Positions 24,606 through 36,370 are shown, counted from the first letter of the stretch. The stretch is 64,000 nucleotides of DNA from Deroplatys truncata (GCA_030765065.1 CM060975.1:202282007-202346006), one strand, 5' to 3'. Notes: generated from the letters alone by a model not told the origin. A program made the numbers and translations.

Positions 24606-25046
24606 ATAAATATGTTTTGAGACCTCCTAAATAAAAAAATATTTTAGAAAAGGATACCCTCACGTGTGTGTGTGTGTGTCGGGGAAATACCAATCTTGAT
24701 GTTTAGTTTTAACGAAAGATGCGACACGAAGTTTCTAAAGAATATCTCCCAACCCAAAGTACTCTTTACATGAAAGATGTTAAATTTTCGATTTCCTCAA
24801 AAATGGCTTTAACGATTGTGACTAAAATACCATATGTTTAAGATACTTACATGGTAAATAAAATGTATATCTTGAAATTTCGCGGCAAAGCATAAGAGGT
24901 CTTCATCATTCTGAATGTCTTTAGTATAATTGATAAACCGTAAACCCTAAGGACTAGATCTACATAAAAAATTGTAGATCTCTTTAAACCACACAGTTCA
25001 TGTCTGACAACATTTTTTGTAGCGTTAACAATTTTCACATTCTTTG

Positions 25047-25914
25047 TGAGGCAGTATTTTTAACACTTAATGATTTCAGTCTAATTATAATATGTAAATT
25101 CAATAACAGCCCGCCTTGAAGCAATAGTGTATGTAATAATTTGTAAAATGTATGTAACAGTCATTGTATATGTTTATATTATTGTATCTATGTTTAATAA
25201 TGTTATATGAATGTATTACGTAATTTAATAATGTAGGAGCTGTGAGAATAATAAGTTAAAAGTTGCTAACAATGAGGTAACAATGAGGTAACCTTGAGTC
25301 AATAATGAGTAAGAAAGTTTAACAGTACTACTTGTGATTCTTGGAGTAACAATCATGTAATTTTAGTGACAGTTTATAAAAATAGCCAATCGACAACCAG
25401 AAAAAGCTTTAGTTAAATGCAGGTATTCTATTGGAGTAGGATTTGCCAATCAGAGGCTTGAAATACATAAATCTACAAATTTAGGCGGTTGAAATCAGTT
25501 CAATTGCCTGCAAACAGTGATTGTAATCAGACGCAAAAAGTGTTCTCAAGAAATTTAATATGTATTCGTGTGAGACGAAAATAGTTTACGTATTAAAAAG
25601 TGCAAGTATTAAGTTCTCGCAGCTCTTGATATCAGTGAAGCGCTATTTAATTTGTGTCAAGGATTAATAAAAAGGAATGAATTAAAACTTAAAATCTGTG
25701 TAAGCCTACATTCTTGTCGCACCACGCCCTGCCTAGACTTCCATGTCTCTAAAATAAATAGACGCAGCCGAGGCAAACATGAATATTAAATATTTAAAGA
25801 AACAGTTCAATTACAAAGTTAATTTTTTTTAAACTTGGGGCAAATAACAATACAACCTACTTCAAATTTACGCCCAAAGCGTGATGCAAACAACGTAAAA
25901 ATAAATCAACTTCA
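25047..25914 (+). mobile_element. Solo LTR of an LTR retrotransposon (Ty3/Gypsy-like size of TSD)
   Basis: It begins TGAGGCAGTATTTTT and ends AAATCAACTTCA, flanked by the 4-bp duplication TTTG (25043-25046 and 25915-25918) inside a HINE copy, so the boundaries are well fixed. It contains a TATA box (tttataaaaatagcc, about 25374) and AATAAA-type signals (about 25664 and 25749). The 3' end contains a primer-binding-site-like string (acgcccaaagcgtgatgcaa). A second LTR of the same family lies at 45507-46419. Confidence 0.8.
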
Positions 25915-26172
25915 TTTGTTACTGGTTTGAATTTTCAAACATTTATACCTTTTTCAAGTGGTAAATTGCCGTTTTTTTCTTGTCGTGTTCACACAAAGAG
26001 CATAGAATTTCAAAGTTATTACATGGCAACTCGCTTTTTAAAATCTGACTAACACTTTAGTCTTTTGTATTCTTCTTATACCTACGAATTGTGCAAATGT
26101 ACAACGAAATTTTTTTTAGTTAACAAAAAATACATACAAGACTCAGCTTTTGTGAATATCATATAAAAGAGT

Positions 26173-26223
<51 letters not shown>

Positions 26224-26527
26224 TGTGAATGCAACCATAAGATTTTTACAAAGCATTCGGCATTTCGTCCCTTCTCTTGCTCAACATTTACCATTCCTTC
26301 TCCGACATCATGCACAGCATTTTGTAGAGATAACATGTTTCACTTGCAGCTGGAGTGTTCGATATTCCAGGAAAACTTGTTCTTTTAGGTAACTCTTTAA
26401 CCAAATGATATGAATGGGAAAGTGTAAATATGCGAATAGAATATTGCGAAAATGCCTAACATCACCTCAAAAAATTCTGATGTGACACATTCACATGACA
26501 TCCTCTGCCCTCTATCAAAAAACTGAG

Positions 26528-26807
26528 TTTTATTTATGGACGCTCTTTAACTGCTATGGTTCTTAGCGTCCCATTCTACTTTGGGCGTGAAAGACCGGTA
26601 ATTTTGCTCAGAGGCCTCTTTATTAGGCTTGAGGTTCTTTTATGTGCCGTAAATCTATGACACGGGACCACCGGCTTTACTTCCCTTCCGAAGGAAACCA
26701 TGCTAAGGATTTTTACGCTTGAAAAAAATCCATCGTCCTCCGCTGGGTTTGAACCCGCGACTTCGGGAACTAGAGGCTAGCACGTAACCACTACACCTCG
26801 GAGGACG
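26528..26807 (-). repeat. SINE B
   Basis: It has tail ttatttatggacgctcttt, palindromic core ccttccgaagg region, B box (inverse) gggtttgaacccg and head end ctcggagga. It is inserted in the old HINE at 26480. Confidence 0.85.
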
Positions 26808-26875
26808 ACTATGCCCTCTATAGTTTATTAGTGAATATACAATCTATTCTTACTAAAGCTTCTTTACTTTCTCTA

Positions 26876-27692
26876 CCACGTACATGGTAGGTAGAGAAGA
26901 TATGAATTACACTAAAAAATTCGGTACGGGAATTTCACCGGAAATACATGTTCATGTTGCACCTGAATCATTTTTGGAAACATGTCCGTGTGTGTGTGTG
27001 TGTGTCTGTGAACAGCATAACTCAAGAACGAAAAGTTGGACAAATACCAAACTTGGTATTTGAGTTCAATATCTTCCAAAGATGCAACAAGATGATTTTT
27101 AAGAAAATCCCCCCACCCCAAATACCCTTTACATAGAACATTTTTCGAAAATGTTGAATTTCTAAAACACAGCTAACGACTTTTATTAAAATACTATAAA
27201 TTAACGATATTTACATGATAAATAAAATTTGCATCTTGAACTTTTTGGGGATAGTCTAGGAAAGTCTCTTCTTTCGGAAGGAATTTTATACATTCTTGTA
27301 TAACTGGTACCATACAAAAAAGTATATGGCTTTAAATCACACAATTTACTTCAAATAAAGTTTTTTGTGATATAAGCCGTATCTGGGATATCCGTTATTG
27401 ATGATTTGAATTGTTCATTACTAATTCTTTCAAGGTTTAATTGATGTTCCGTTGCTTCTCGCGATTGCATGGAAACAGTATGGAATTTTAAGGCCACCAT
27501 ATAGCGTTCAGTTCTTAAACGTTTGATCGTTGTTCTCTTTATATTAGTAACGAAATGTGTAATGTAGCTATTCTTGCAAATGTTTATTTGGACTAAAATG
27601 CAGTAGATAGAAAAATAAGCTAATTAAGAATAGTTTGTACACCCACTAATAAAGATTGATGGTAGAAAGGTCATGTGAATGTATCACATGAT
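26876..27692 (+). mobile_element. HINE-like element nested in an older copy
   Basis: It runs from actttctctaccacgtacat to gtatcacatg. A short (GT)n lies near 26990-27006. It belongs to an intermediate subfamily. Confidence 0.7.
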
Positions 27693-27986
27693 ATTTTTTC
27701 TATCTACTTCATTTTAATCTAAATAAACCTTTATAGAAATAGCTACATTACAGATTTCGTTATGCATTACAAATGTCAAATGTTTAAGAGCTGGACGCTA
27801 TATGCTGGCCTTAAAATTCCATATTGTTTCATGCAATTGCGAGAAATACTGTATGTTCAAAGGATTTTAAGAGAATGACCAAGAAGTGAACAATTTTAAA
27901 TAAATTGTTTGGTTTAAAGAGATTTACATTTTTTGTGTAGTACATTTTCGTCTACCGTTTACTAGTTATACAAGATTATAAAAAAA

Positions 27987-28918
27987 TCTGATGTGTTACA
28001 CTCACATGACTTTCTCTACTCTTGTACAAACTATTTTTACAAACGCTTATTCTCCATCTACTTCATGTTAATGTAGATAAACATTTGCAGACTCTAACTT
28101 ATTGCTAATTTTCTTGTAGCTGTAAGGGGAATATATATTTACAAGGGCAATATAGAAATATAGTAGCCTTTAAGCACATACATATCTCTTAATAGCTGGT
28201 TGCTAGGTGCAGCACCATTCCCTTTGCCACAGATTAATACTCTTTGCATATCCAAGACAAAAAAATGAATAACGAACTCCCATTTGAGAAAATAAGTTTT
28301 GAAAAATTTAAGGGAATAACAAGCAATATCTCGAAAATGGTTCACTCAACAAAAAAAAATGCATTTGACACAAATTGTGTATTTTAACGCGATCTACATT
28401 TTTGGTGTAGTAAAATTTTGTCCATCTCTTATGCTTTACCAGTTATGCAAAAGTCGTTCAAATGAAGAATACTTTTGGAGACATTCCCAGAAAATTCAAG
28501 ATATACATTTTATTTGTCATGAAAATATCTTAAACATATGATATTTTAATCAAAATCGTTAGAGCCATTTTTGAGAAAATTAAAATTTTCGAAAACTGTT
28601 CCATGTAAAGGGTAATCTGGGGTGGGGGGATTTTCTTGAAAACCTTCGTGTCGCATCTCTGGAAGAAACTGAACCTAAATACCAAGTTTGGTGTTTATCC
28701 GACTGTTCGTTTCTGAGTTATGCTGGTCACAGACACACACAGGCAGACAGACAGACAGACACACAGACAGACACACAGACGCACACACAGACATGTTTCC
28801 AAAATGCTTTTTTGGGATTCAGGGGGTCTCAAAACATGTATTTCCGGTGAAATCTCGGTATCGAACGTTTTGTGGAATACAATACTTCCCCTACTTTCTA
28901 TACGTAGTAGAGAAGTAA
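27987..28918 (-). mobile_element. HINE-like element, young, nested in an older copy
   Basis: Full-length copy (tctgatgtgttacactcaca ... tacgtagtagagaagtaaa) placed between gattataaaaaa and attccctcag of the host element. Its microsatellite is a compound (CAGA)/(CACA) array at about 28737-28790. Confidence 0.8.
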
Positions 28919-29292
28919 AATTCCCTCAGAATAAGAGGATTTCATAAGCTATTCCCCGAAAATTCAATAAATACATTTCATTTCTTATGTAAACATCTTT
29001 AATATATGGTATTTTAACCAAAATCGTTAAGGTCATTTTAAAGAAAATAACATATTTCGAAATACGTTCCATGTAAAGGGTAGTTTGGGAGGGGGCATTT
29101 TGTTGAAAATCGTGTCGCATCTTTGGAAGATATGCTGTTCACAGACACATAGACAGATGTCTTTTCAAAAGTGCTTTATTTGGATTCAGGGCGTTTCTAA
29201 ACATGTATTTTGAACCGGTAAAATCTCGGTATCGAATTTTTGGTTGGAATGCAATACTTCCCCTACTTACTATACGTAATAGAGAAAGTAAA

Positions 29293-29652
29293 CATATTTT
29301 AACAAATTATTTATTTTAATGAGCTCTACTCCTTTCCGGCGTTAAGTTTCTGTCTGCTACATTTCCCCGTTATTGCAGAATTGTATAAAAGGCATATTTC
29401 ACAGGGATTTCAGAGAAACTTCAGATATGCATTTTATTAACCGTTTAACAGTTTAATGTTTGTTATTTCAATCAATATCGCTACAGCGGTTTTTGAGAAA
29501 ATAAAAAATAAGGATTTTTTCTATGTAAAGAGTAGTTAGGTTAGAGATCTTTTTTGAAAATCTCCTCCTGGCATACTTAAACATTGTCTTATACAAAGAT
29601 GAAATTTGGCATTTGAGTTTTGTTTTGGATTTACGTTCTTTACATGTAGTTA
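29293..29652 (-). mobile_element. HINE-like fragment, old
   Basis: It matches the middle of the family in reverse (attttaatgagctctact, gcggtttttgagaaaataaa). Both ends are missing. Confidence 0.5.
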
Positions 29653-29654
29653 CC

Positions 29655-30434
29655 ACTCACGTACCTTGCCTATAGCAAATAGAAGAACTATTGCTTTCCA
29701 TCCAAAAGTTGGATACCGATATTTACCGCACATACGCGTTTTAAGACTCCCGGAATAAAAACAAAAATTAAAGTCAGTTAAATACCAAACTTTGTATTTA
29801 AGTTCAGCATCTTACAAGGATGCTATACGATTTTCAAGAAAATCCTCCTACTCCGAACTATCCTTTACATGGAAAAAAATTTCGTTATTTTTTATTTACT
29901 CAAAAAAAAGGCTCTAACAGTTTTGATTAAAGTACCAGAAGTTTAAGATATTTGCACGACAAATAAAATGTATAGGTATCTTGAATTTTCTGGGAATCGC
30001 CTGAAAAATCCTTTCCATTCTGGATGAGTTTTGTATACCTAGTAAAGCAAAAGAGAGACAAAATCTTACTGAAATAGTTAAAGATCTCGTTAAAGCACAT
30101 AATCTATGTCAAATAAACTATTTTTGTGGCGTTAACCATTTCCGAGATATTCTTTGTTATTGGTTTAAATTTTCAAGTACTTATACATTTTTCAAGTGGT
30201 GGTTCGCTATTTGTTTTTCTCGTTATGTAAAGAGCATGGGATTTCAAAACCATCACATAGCAGCCCGCTTTTTAGAAATCTTAGTTATCCCTTTACCACC
30301 GTATCCTATAACAACATTTGTTTATGTTTAATGAAAGTTTAACATCGATGGACAAGAGGTAGATAGAAGAATAAGCTTTTATAAAAATAGTTGTGTAGAA
30401 TAATGAGTAGAGAAAGCCATGTGAGTGCATGACA
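29655..30434 (+). mobile_element. HINE-like element, old
   Basis: It runs from a degraded 5' end (ccactcacgtaccttgccta) to gagtagagaaagccatgtga. The internal GT-rich stretch has been deleted. Confidence 0.65.
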
Positions 30435-30811
30435 AACCTTTTTCTTCTTTTTAGAGGGGGTTCGGTGGACCTCAAAACATATTTTAGTTTTTAGAGTGAG
30501 GGTTATACGTACGTACAACGAGGGGGCATCTCTCCACTTAAACCTATATTGATCCATTGTAGCTACCACCCCCAGGAGGAAGGGATGAAGCACACAGGTG
30601 GCTATTGATTGCAGGAAAACAGGCCACAGAGACGCGCGAAAGTTCCTAACAATTCCAGGCTCGAAGACATGTCACACTGCTGGAGATGTCTAGAGAGAGG
30701 AATCAACGACCCGTCGACCAAGCAGCCCTCTAATGTCACGTAGGGTATTCCTTCCTTTGAGCAAGCATCCGCGCATCTGTCCGCACCGCCATACACCACG
30801 AAACCTAGATA

Positions 30812-32045
30812 CACTATATGATCAAAAGTATCCAGACACCCCTACAAACATACGTTTCTCATCTTAGGTGCATTGTGCTGCCACATACTGCCTGGTACTC
30901 ATTATTCTCAGTAGTCATTAGACATCGTGAAACAGCAGAATGGGACGTTCCGTGGAACTCACGGACTTTGAACGTGGTCAGGTGATTGGGTGTCACTTGT
31001 GTCAGAAGTCTGTACGCGAGAATTCCACACTCCTAAACATCCCTAGGTCCACTGTTTCTAATGTGATAGTGAAGTGGAGACATGAAGGGACATGTACAGC
31101 ACAAAAGCGTACAGGCCGACCTCGTCTGTTGACTGACAGACACCGTCGACATTTGAAGAGGGCCGTAAAGAGTAATAAGCAGACGTTTATCCAGACCATC
31201 ACACAGGAATTCCAAACTACATCAGGATCCACTCCAGGTACTATGACAGGCGTGAGGTGAGAAACCTTGGATTCCATTGTCGAGCGGCTGCTCATAAGCC
31301 ACACATTATGCAGGAAAATACCAAACGACGCCTTGCTTGGTGTAAGGAGCGTCAACATTACACGATTGAACAGTGGCAAAACGTTGTGTGGAGTGACGAA
31401 TCAGGGTACACAATGTGGCGATCCGATGGCAGGGTGTGGGTATGACCAATGCCCGGTGAACGTCATCTGCCAGCGTGTGTAGTGCCAACAGTGAAATTCG
31501 GAGTATTATGGTGTGGTCGTGTTTTTCCTGGAGGGGGTTTGCACCACTTGTTGTATTGCGTGGCACGATCACAGCGCAGACCTACATTGATATTTTAAGC
31601 ACCTTCTTGCTTTCCACTGTTGAAGAGCAAATCAGGGATGGCGGTTGCATCTTTCAACACGATCGAGCGCCTGTTCATACTGCATGTGCTGTGGCGGAGT
31701 GGTTACACAACAATAACATCCCTGTAATGGACTGGCCTGCACAGAGTCCTGACTTGAATCCTATAGAACATCTTTGGGATGTTTTGGAACTCCGACTTCG
31801 TGGCGGGCCTCACCGACCTACATCGATACCTCTCCTCAGTTCCGCACTCCGTGAAGAATGCCATGCCGTGCCATTCCCAAGAAACCTTCCAGCACCTGAT
31901 TGAAAGTATGCCTGCGAGAGTGAACGCTGTCATAAAGGCTAAGGGTGGGCCAGCACCATATTGACTTCCAGTATTACCGATGGATGGCGCCACGAACTTG
32001 TACGTAATTTTCAGCCGGTGTCCGTATACCTTTGATCACGTAGTG
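30812..32045 (+). mobile_element. Tc1-like DNA transposon, 1234 bp
   Basis: Terminal inverted repeats are cactatatgatcaaaagtat (left) and, inverted, cactacgtgatcaaaggtat (right), flanked by TA at 30810-30811 and 32046-32047. It encodes one plus-strand transposase that is now frameshifted (see 30940-31964). The size and layout are those of an almost complete Tc1 family element. Confidence 0.95.
30940..31964 (+). pseudogene. Tc1 transposase, frameshifted
   Basis: A cut-and-paste transposase in four successive pieces in different frames: 30940-31260, about 31257-31445, 31475-about 31800, and about 31779-31964. The first piece starts MGRSVELTDFERGQVIG and carries the paired helix-turn-helix region with the GRPRLLTDRHRR hook. 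The second has the first catalytic aspartate in WSDESGYTMW. The third has the second aspartate in FQHDRAPVHTA and, 34 residues later, the glutamate in SPDLNPIEHLWD, so the triad is DD34E as in Tc1. The fourth is the C-terminal tail. All catalytic residues survive, but at least three frame changes make it inactive. Confidence 0.92.
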
Positions 32046-32344
32046 TACTTGAAAGATGAGAGGGAAGCGGAATAATGGAAAGGAAATCGTGGTAGATATG
32101 CAACCACCACAGTATTCGCCTAACGATCCGGAGAAACCACGAAAAACACATGGTCAGTGTGGGCGATTCCGGTACCACACGTTACCGCGTGGGGTATATT
32201 TTCGGTGTAATCTCAATGTTGAAATTCTAGAGAAATACAATACTTCCTCTACCTTCCATGAGTGGATGGTAGAGGCTGGTACCCAGGAGGCTAAGCAAAG
32301 TCGAAAGTTACTACTACTGCGATTGAACACTGATTCATTCATTC

Positions 32345-32817
32345 GGTGCTTTGCATGAGAAAATCCACAAGCTTATGATGGTGATCAAGCGAGCAGCTGG
32401 GCTCAAGGGGAGAAAACAAAGAAGACATAAAAAAGAAATCCATCGGTAAAAATGCTTTTAAGACGTCAGGTTGTAAGACGTACGAGCAGGCACGGTGGAA
32501 CGTTTTTCTTTCACTAACATTTAATCCAATATATAAATATGTCCTTTGTTACTCTGTCTCACTCTCTATGGCACGACATTCCATTCGAAAAAGATGTCCG
32601 GCATTCTTTCTGATCTCTGCTCGATTCCATCTTAAATTTATGAAGCATTATACGAAAGTAGACTCCAGATACCAGGATTTCTCGCTCACACATACAACAA
32701 GAGTGAGCAGACGTATTTATAAACTTTGATTAACTCTTCGTTAACTAATCTTCCTCAAAACTTACCTGTAGGTTATGATTGCATTTTAGGTGGCTAAATG
32801 GATTACTAAATAAAAAA
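32345..32817. other. No recognised feature
   Basis: This is AT-rich spacer between the SINE/Tc1 block and the next HINE. No repeat or ORF of note was seen. Confidence 0.35.
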
Positions 32818-34059
32818 GCTGATGTGTTACATTCACATGACTTTCTCTACCTGATAGCGCTTATTAGTAGCATATAAATTATTCTTATTAAAGCTTATTT
32901 GCCTGTCTTCTTCATTTTAATCGAGATAAAACTTAACGGGAATAGGTGCATTACACATTTCGTGCCTAGCGCGATGGCTCAGTGAGACAACGTCCGTGGC
33001 TCGCATTCGGGAGGTCTCGGGTTCGATCCCCGGCACTCTGACCCATGGTTTTCTTCAGGCGAATCCTGGAGTGGTTTCTTTCAGCCCCCGAATTTCCTGT
33101 CCCTCCATTTCGTTCTATTTACATTTCATTCATCCTTCATTCTGTTGGTTTCTGTCAAGCTCAGAAGTGTCGGTGATGGTGTTTCGGTGCAGCGTTGCAG
33201 GGGTAAATGATGCTCTCTGTGTAATCTCTCTGTCCCTCGGCTTTCGGCTGCTCCTGGGGTATCCGAACCCCCTTGAGGAGCTTTGAACCCCCTACGTGTG
33301 GGGCGGAGTCCCCGGTTTGCCTTTCCGCCGGGGTGTCTACTTTTGGAAACTTAGGGACCGTGTCATTGCTGTACATTCTCTCCTGGATCCGGCCGCTTGA
33401 CGTCTAGTCTCGCCTCATCCTTCCTCCAGGGACGCCACCTAGTGGGGCGTAAGTACAATATCCCCTTTGCATTGGAGCCGAGTCAGCTTCGTATCGTAAG
33501 ATAAGTTGCATTTCGTGTTGGATACAATAAACAGCGATACTCAAATGTTTAAGAACTGGAGGCTACATGCCGGTCTTAAAATTCCATGCTCCTTCTATGC
33601 ATCGCGAGAAACAACTGAATATCCAAGGGACTTGAAAAGAATGGATGGCGAAGTAGCGAACAATTTGAACCATTAATAACAGATATTTCGAAAATGCTGA
33701 TGCCACAAAAATTATTTTAAATAAATTGTGTGTTTTAAAGGGCACTATATTTTTTGTAGAGTACGTTTTCGTCTGTCACTTAACGTTTACCAGTTATACA
33801 AGATTATAAAGAATTTCTTCCGAATGAACAGCACTTCACAGGCCATTCCCAGAAAATTCAAAACATTTGTACCGAATATCTTGAATATATGATATATTAA
33901 TCAAGATTGTTATAGCAACTTTTTAGAAAATAAAAAATTTCGAAAAATATTTCTCGAAAATCTTGCTGACGCATCTTTGGAAATAATTGAACCTAAATAC
34001 CAAGTATGGTACGTATTATACTTTCCATTTTTTTTCCATTTATGTATATACACACATAC

Positions 34060-34098
<39 letters not shown>

Positions 34099-34246
34099 CA
34101 CGCATACACACGGATATTTTTCCAAAAAATGCTGTTTTTTTATTCAGTGCCCCTCAAAACACGTGCTTCCCTGAAATCTCAGTATCCAATTTTTGGATGG
34201 AATGCAACATCTACTCTACCTACTATGTATGTGGTAGAAAAAGTAA
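32818..34246 (-). mobile_element. HINE-like element, old, split by SINE A
   Basis: The 3' tail ctgatgtgttacattcacat is at 32818 and the 5' end gtggtagaaaaagtaa at 34246. SINE A (32964-33508) interrupts it. The microsatellite here is (GA)n at 34061-34098 and not the usual GT, and it creates long open frames of arginine/glutamate repeats that are not genes. Confidence 0.7.
32964..33508 (+). repeat. SINE A, complete copy
   Basis: It is flanked by catttcgt (32956-32963 and 33509-33516). The head is tagcgcgatggctcagtgag with B box gggttcgatcccc. The body has aggcgaatcctggagtggtt. It is similar in size to the 20026 copy. Confidence 0.8.
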
Positions 34247-34267
34247 AAATTAATGTAATTAATTCTA

Positions 34268-34652
34268 TGTTTACCGAGCGAAATGGACGAGCGGTAACGT
34301 GTGATGCTCGCATTGGGGAGGTCCGGTTCGATTCCAATCAAGTCAGGCATTCTGACCTTGGCATTGTTATGGTTTTCCTGGTTCGATAGTCGAATCTAGG
34401 GTGATTCCTCTTCTACCATGAATTTTATGTCCATCGTTCCATTTCATTTCATCCATATATGTTTCAGGGTTTTACGGCCGGGGCCTTAATGATTGGTACG
34501 TTGCGGCGGAACGGTGGAGTTTGTGTAAAGACTTCTCCCTTGCGGCTGGCTGACCGGCTGCCCTTCATCTCTTCTTCCCAGAGGCCAAGTTGGAAGCATA
34601 AAGAGCCTACTACGTCCTTTGTGCGGTGCTGTGCTCTAGTGGGTATAAAGAA
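34268..34652 (+). repeat. SINE A, degraded copy
   Basis: The head is cgagcgaaatggacgagcgg, with the B box decayed to cggttcgattcc. The body has tgattcctcttctaccatga. It lies immediately after a HINE copy. Confidence 0.6.
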
Positions 34653-35001
34653 GTAAGTAAACAAAACTTGAAAATATGTATGCACTTTTTAGGTAGGTTC
34701 TGTTTTCACTTTGCTCGTCTGTCCTTCCGCATCAAAAAACGCACCAAGCGCTGCACATGGTTGAGATTTTATGTATATAAGTTTAAGGCAAACTGTCACA
34801 CAAACTTCAATTTTTGTTTCCAATAGGTTCAAAATTAAAGTAGAGTCCTTAAATGCTTTGCGCTAGTAGGCGAACCACTACGCGTATGTTGTTGAAATTT
34901 TATAGACAATTAAAATAAAACATAATATATTCAAAATTAGGTTGAAACTGGTTTGAAATTAAGAGTGGTTTTCATACGGGCTACTAAAATTTTCGAAATT
35001 G

Positions 35002-35965
35002 TCCTCCGTGGTCTAAAGGTACCATGCTAAAAAGTTGTCGAGGACGCGGGTTTAAGCCCGGCGGAGAGCGATGGATTTTTTGGGCGTAAAAATTCTTAGC
35101 ATGGCTTCCTTCGGAAGGGAAGTAAAGCCGGTGGTCCCGTGTTGTAATTTACGGCACGTAAAAGAACCTCAAGCCTGATAAAGAGGCCTCTGAGTAAAGT
35201 TTCCGGTCTTTCACGCCCAATACACAGTGCCTTCGTTTTATGCCAAGGCCACAACTGCCTTATATGCGTATCGGCAGAGACGGAAATGACCTCGGTATAA
35301 TGCCACTGCGCAGAAACGGAACAGGATGTATCAAGGGTAGGTACGCTTATCAGCTGTGAGCTGTCTCAGTCGTTGCTTTGTCTTCGTGTTGTGAAGTGCT
35401 TCGACAATACATGTGTTGTATGTGATTTCCTTAGGAATGTTATTCTCTTGTTAGTTTGCGGAAATGTCTGCCACAAATTCACGCTTGAACAGCGTATATT
35501 TTTGTGTATGATACATACGTGAAAACAATCATGTAGACAGGTATGCAGACAATTTCAGCACCAATTTCCTGGCTATCCAGTTCCGGGTAGAGACACTGTG
35601 AGATGTTTGGTCAATAAATTTAAAACAACGGGATCGCTAAACACTAAAAAATAAAGTTTATATGAATATTCCCACACTTCAGACGAACTTAAGGACAATA
35701 TAAAAGCAGAAATTGTGAACATTACAGAAGAACTTATGCGTGTGAATGAAAATTTCATCCGACACTTATAACAAGGTTAGTACTCATTACATATAAGTTA
35801 CTGACACTCGCGGGTAAGTAACGCGGAAGTTAGGGAACGGAAAACCCCGCAGTGTAGTAGACTGTGTGCGGAGCACGCATTTGCGCGATCCGCGGCCTTG
35901 GCATAAAACAGGCATTGTAGAATAGGACGCTAAAACCATAGTAGTTAAAAAGCGTTCATAAATAA
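35002..35965 (+). repeat. SINE B split by a mariner derivative
   Basis: The head and body (tcctccgtggtctaaaggta, B box region gggtttaagcccg, ccttcggaaggg) run to ttcacgcccaa at 35220. After the 695-bp insertion, the tail resumes with gaataggacgct and ends gcgttcataaataaaa. Confidence 0.85.
35223..35917 (+). mobile_element. Internally deleted mariner derivative, complete with TIRs
   Basis: TIRs cacagtgccttcgttttatg (left) and, inverted, caatgcctgttttatgccaa (right) are flanked by TA (35221-35222 and 35918-35919), cleanly inside a SINE B. Translation around 35470-35640 recovers a DUF4817-type transposase N-terminus (RLNSVYF, then STNFLAIQFRVETL). It passes directly to the C-terminal tail (SDELKDNIKAEIVNITEELM, about 35685-35745). 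The catalytic core is missing. The copy at 16913 shows the same structure. Confidence 0.85.
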
Positions 35966-36370
35966 AAGTCAATTTTAAATTTAAACATTTCAACTTTTAT
36001 GCGAAACACGTGTTGTAGTTTTACATACGACAATTTAAACAACATTTATTAACCCATTTCAAATTTGGTTGAAATCGGTTCAATATTATAGTGAGCTTAG
36101 ATGGTTTGCCCCTAAATATTCTCAACTTTTAGGCGGACTACTACACGTATGGAGTTGAAATTTTATATACACAACAGTCTGAAGTAAAGAATGCTAATGC
36201 GTTTCAAATTTAGTTGAAATTTCACGTAGTTTCAAAATGGAGGACAGTTTCGATACATAGACTTTTAAAATGTTGAGTTTTTAAACCCATCTTTACATAT
36301 ACGGAGTTTAAATTTAATTCTAAAATTCGAACAGAATTTGGCTTTTTACAACACATGCATTTACCAACTT

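Larger units (their letters stand above)
23836..26252 (+). mobile_element. HINE-like element, old, with two large insertions
   Basis: The pieces 23836-23920, 24606-25046 and 25915-26252 line up in order with the family consensus. They are separated by an unclassified insertion (23921-24605) and a solo LTR (25047-25914). The 3' subterminal 12-mer has been replaced by a pure (AG)n run (about 26176-26220) directly before gtcatgtgaatgc. Confidence 0.75.
26480..29290 (-). mobile_element. HINE-like element, old copy hosting three later insertions
   Basis: The element's 3' tail is at 26480 (tctgatgtgacacattcaca) and its 5' end at 29290 (gtaatagagaaagtaaac). It continues in register across SINE B (26528-26807), a plus-strand HINE (26876-27692) and a minus-strand HINE (27987-28918). 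Each join restores family sequence, for example attcttactaaagctt then tctatctacttcattttaat. Confidence 0.75.
30590..32205 (-). repeat. SINE A-like copy split by a Tc1 element
   Basis: The right part (32048-32205) matches SINE A on the minus strand (ggaaatcgtggtagatatgc, ccacagtattcgcctaacg). The left part (30590-30809) shares ggccacagagacgc and agttcctaa with the SINE A-type copy at 37770. A Tc1 element occupies the interior. Confidence 0.5.
34790..36370. repeat. Degenerate tandem repeat (~135 bp unit), interrupted by SINE B
   Basis: Related units occur at about 34860, 35985, 36121 and 36268. They share (t)aggcg-a-c-actac-cgtatg, gttgaaattttata-aca and ttcaaatttggttgaaa. SINE B and its nested mariner derivative (35002-35965) split the array after the first unit. 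The units are diverged, so this is an old array. Confidence 0.5.

Noticed and set aside
33977-34389. Arg/Glu-repeat ORF of up to 127 codons
   Set aside because: It is a (GA)n microsatellite within a HINE, open in all three plus frames.
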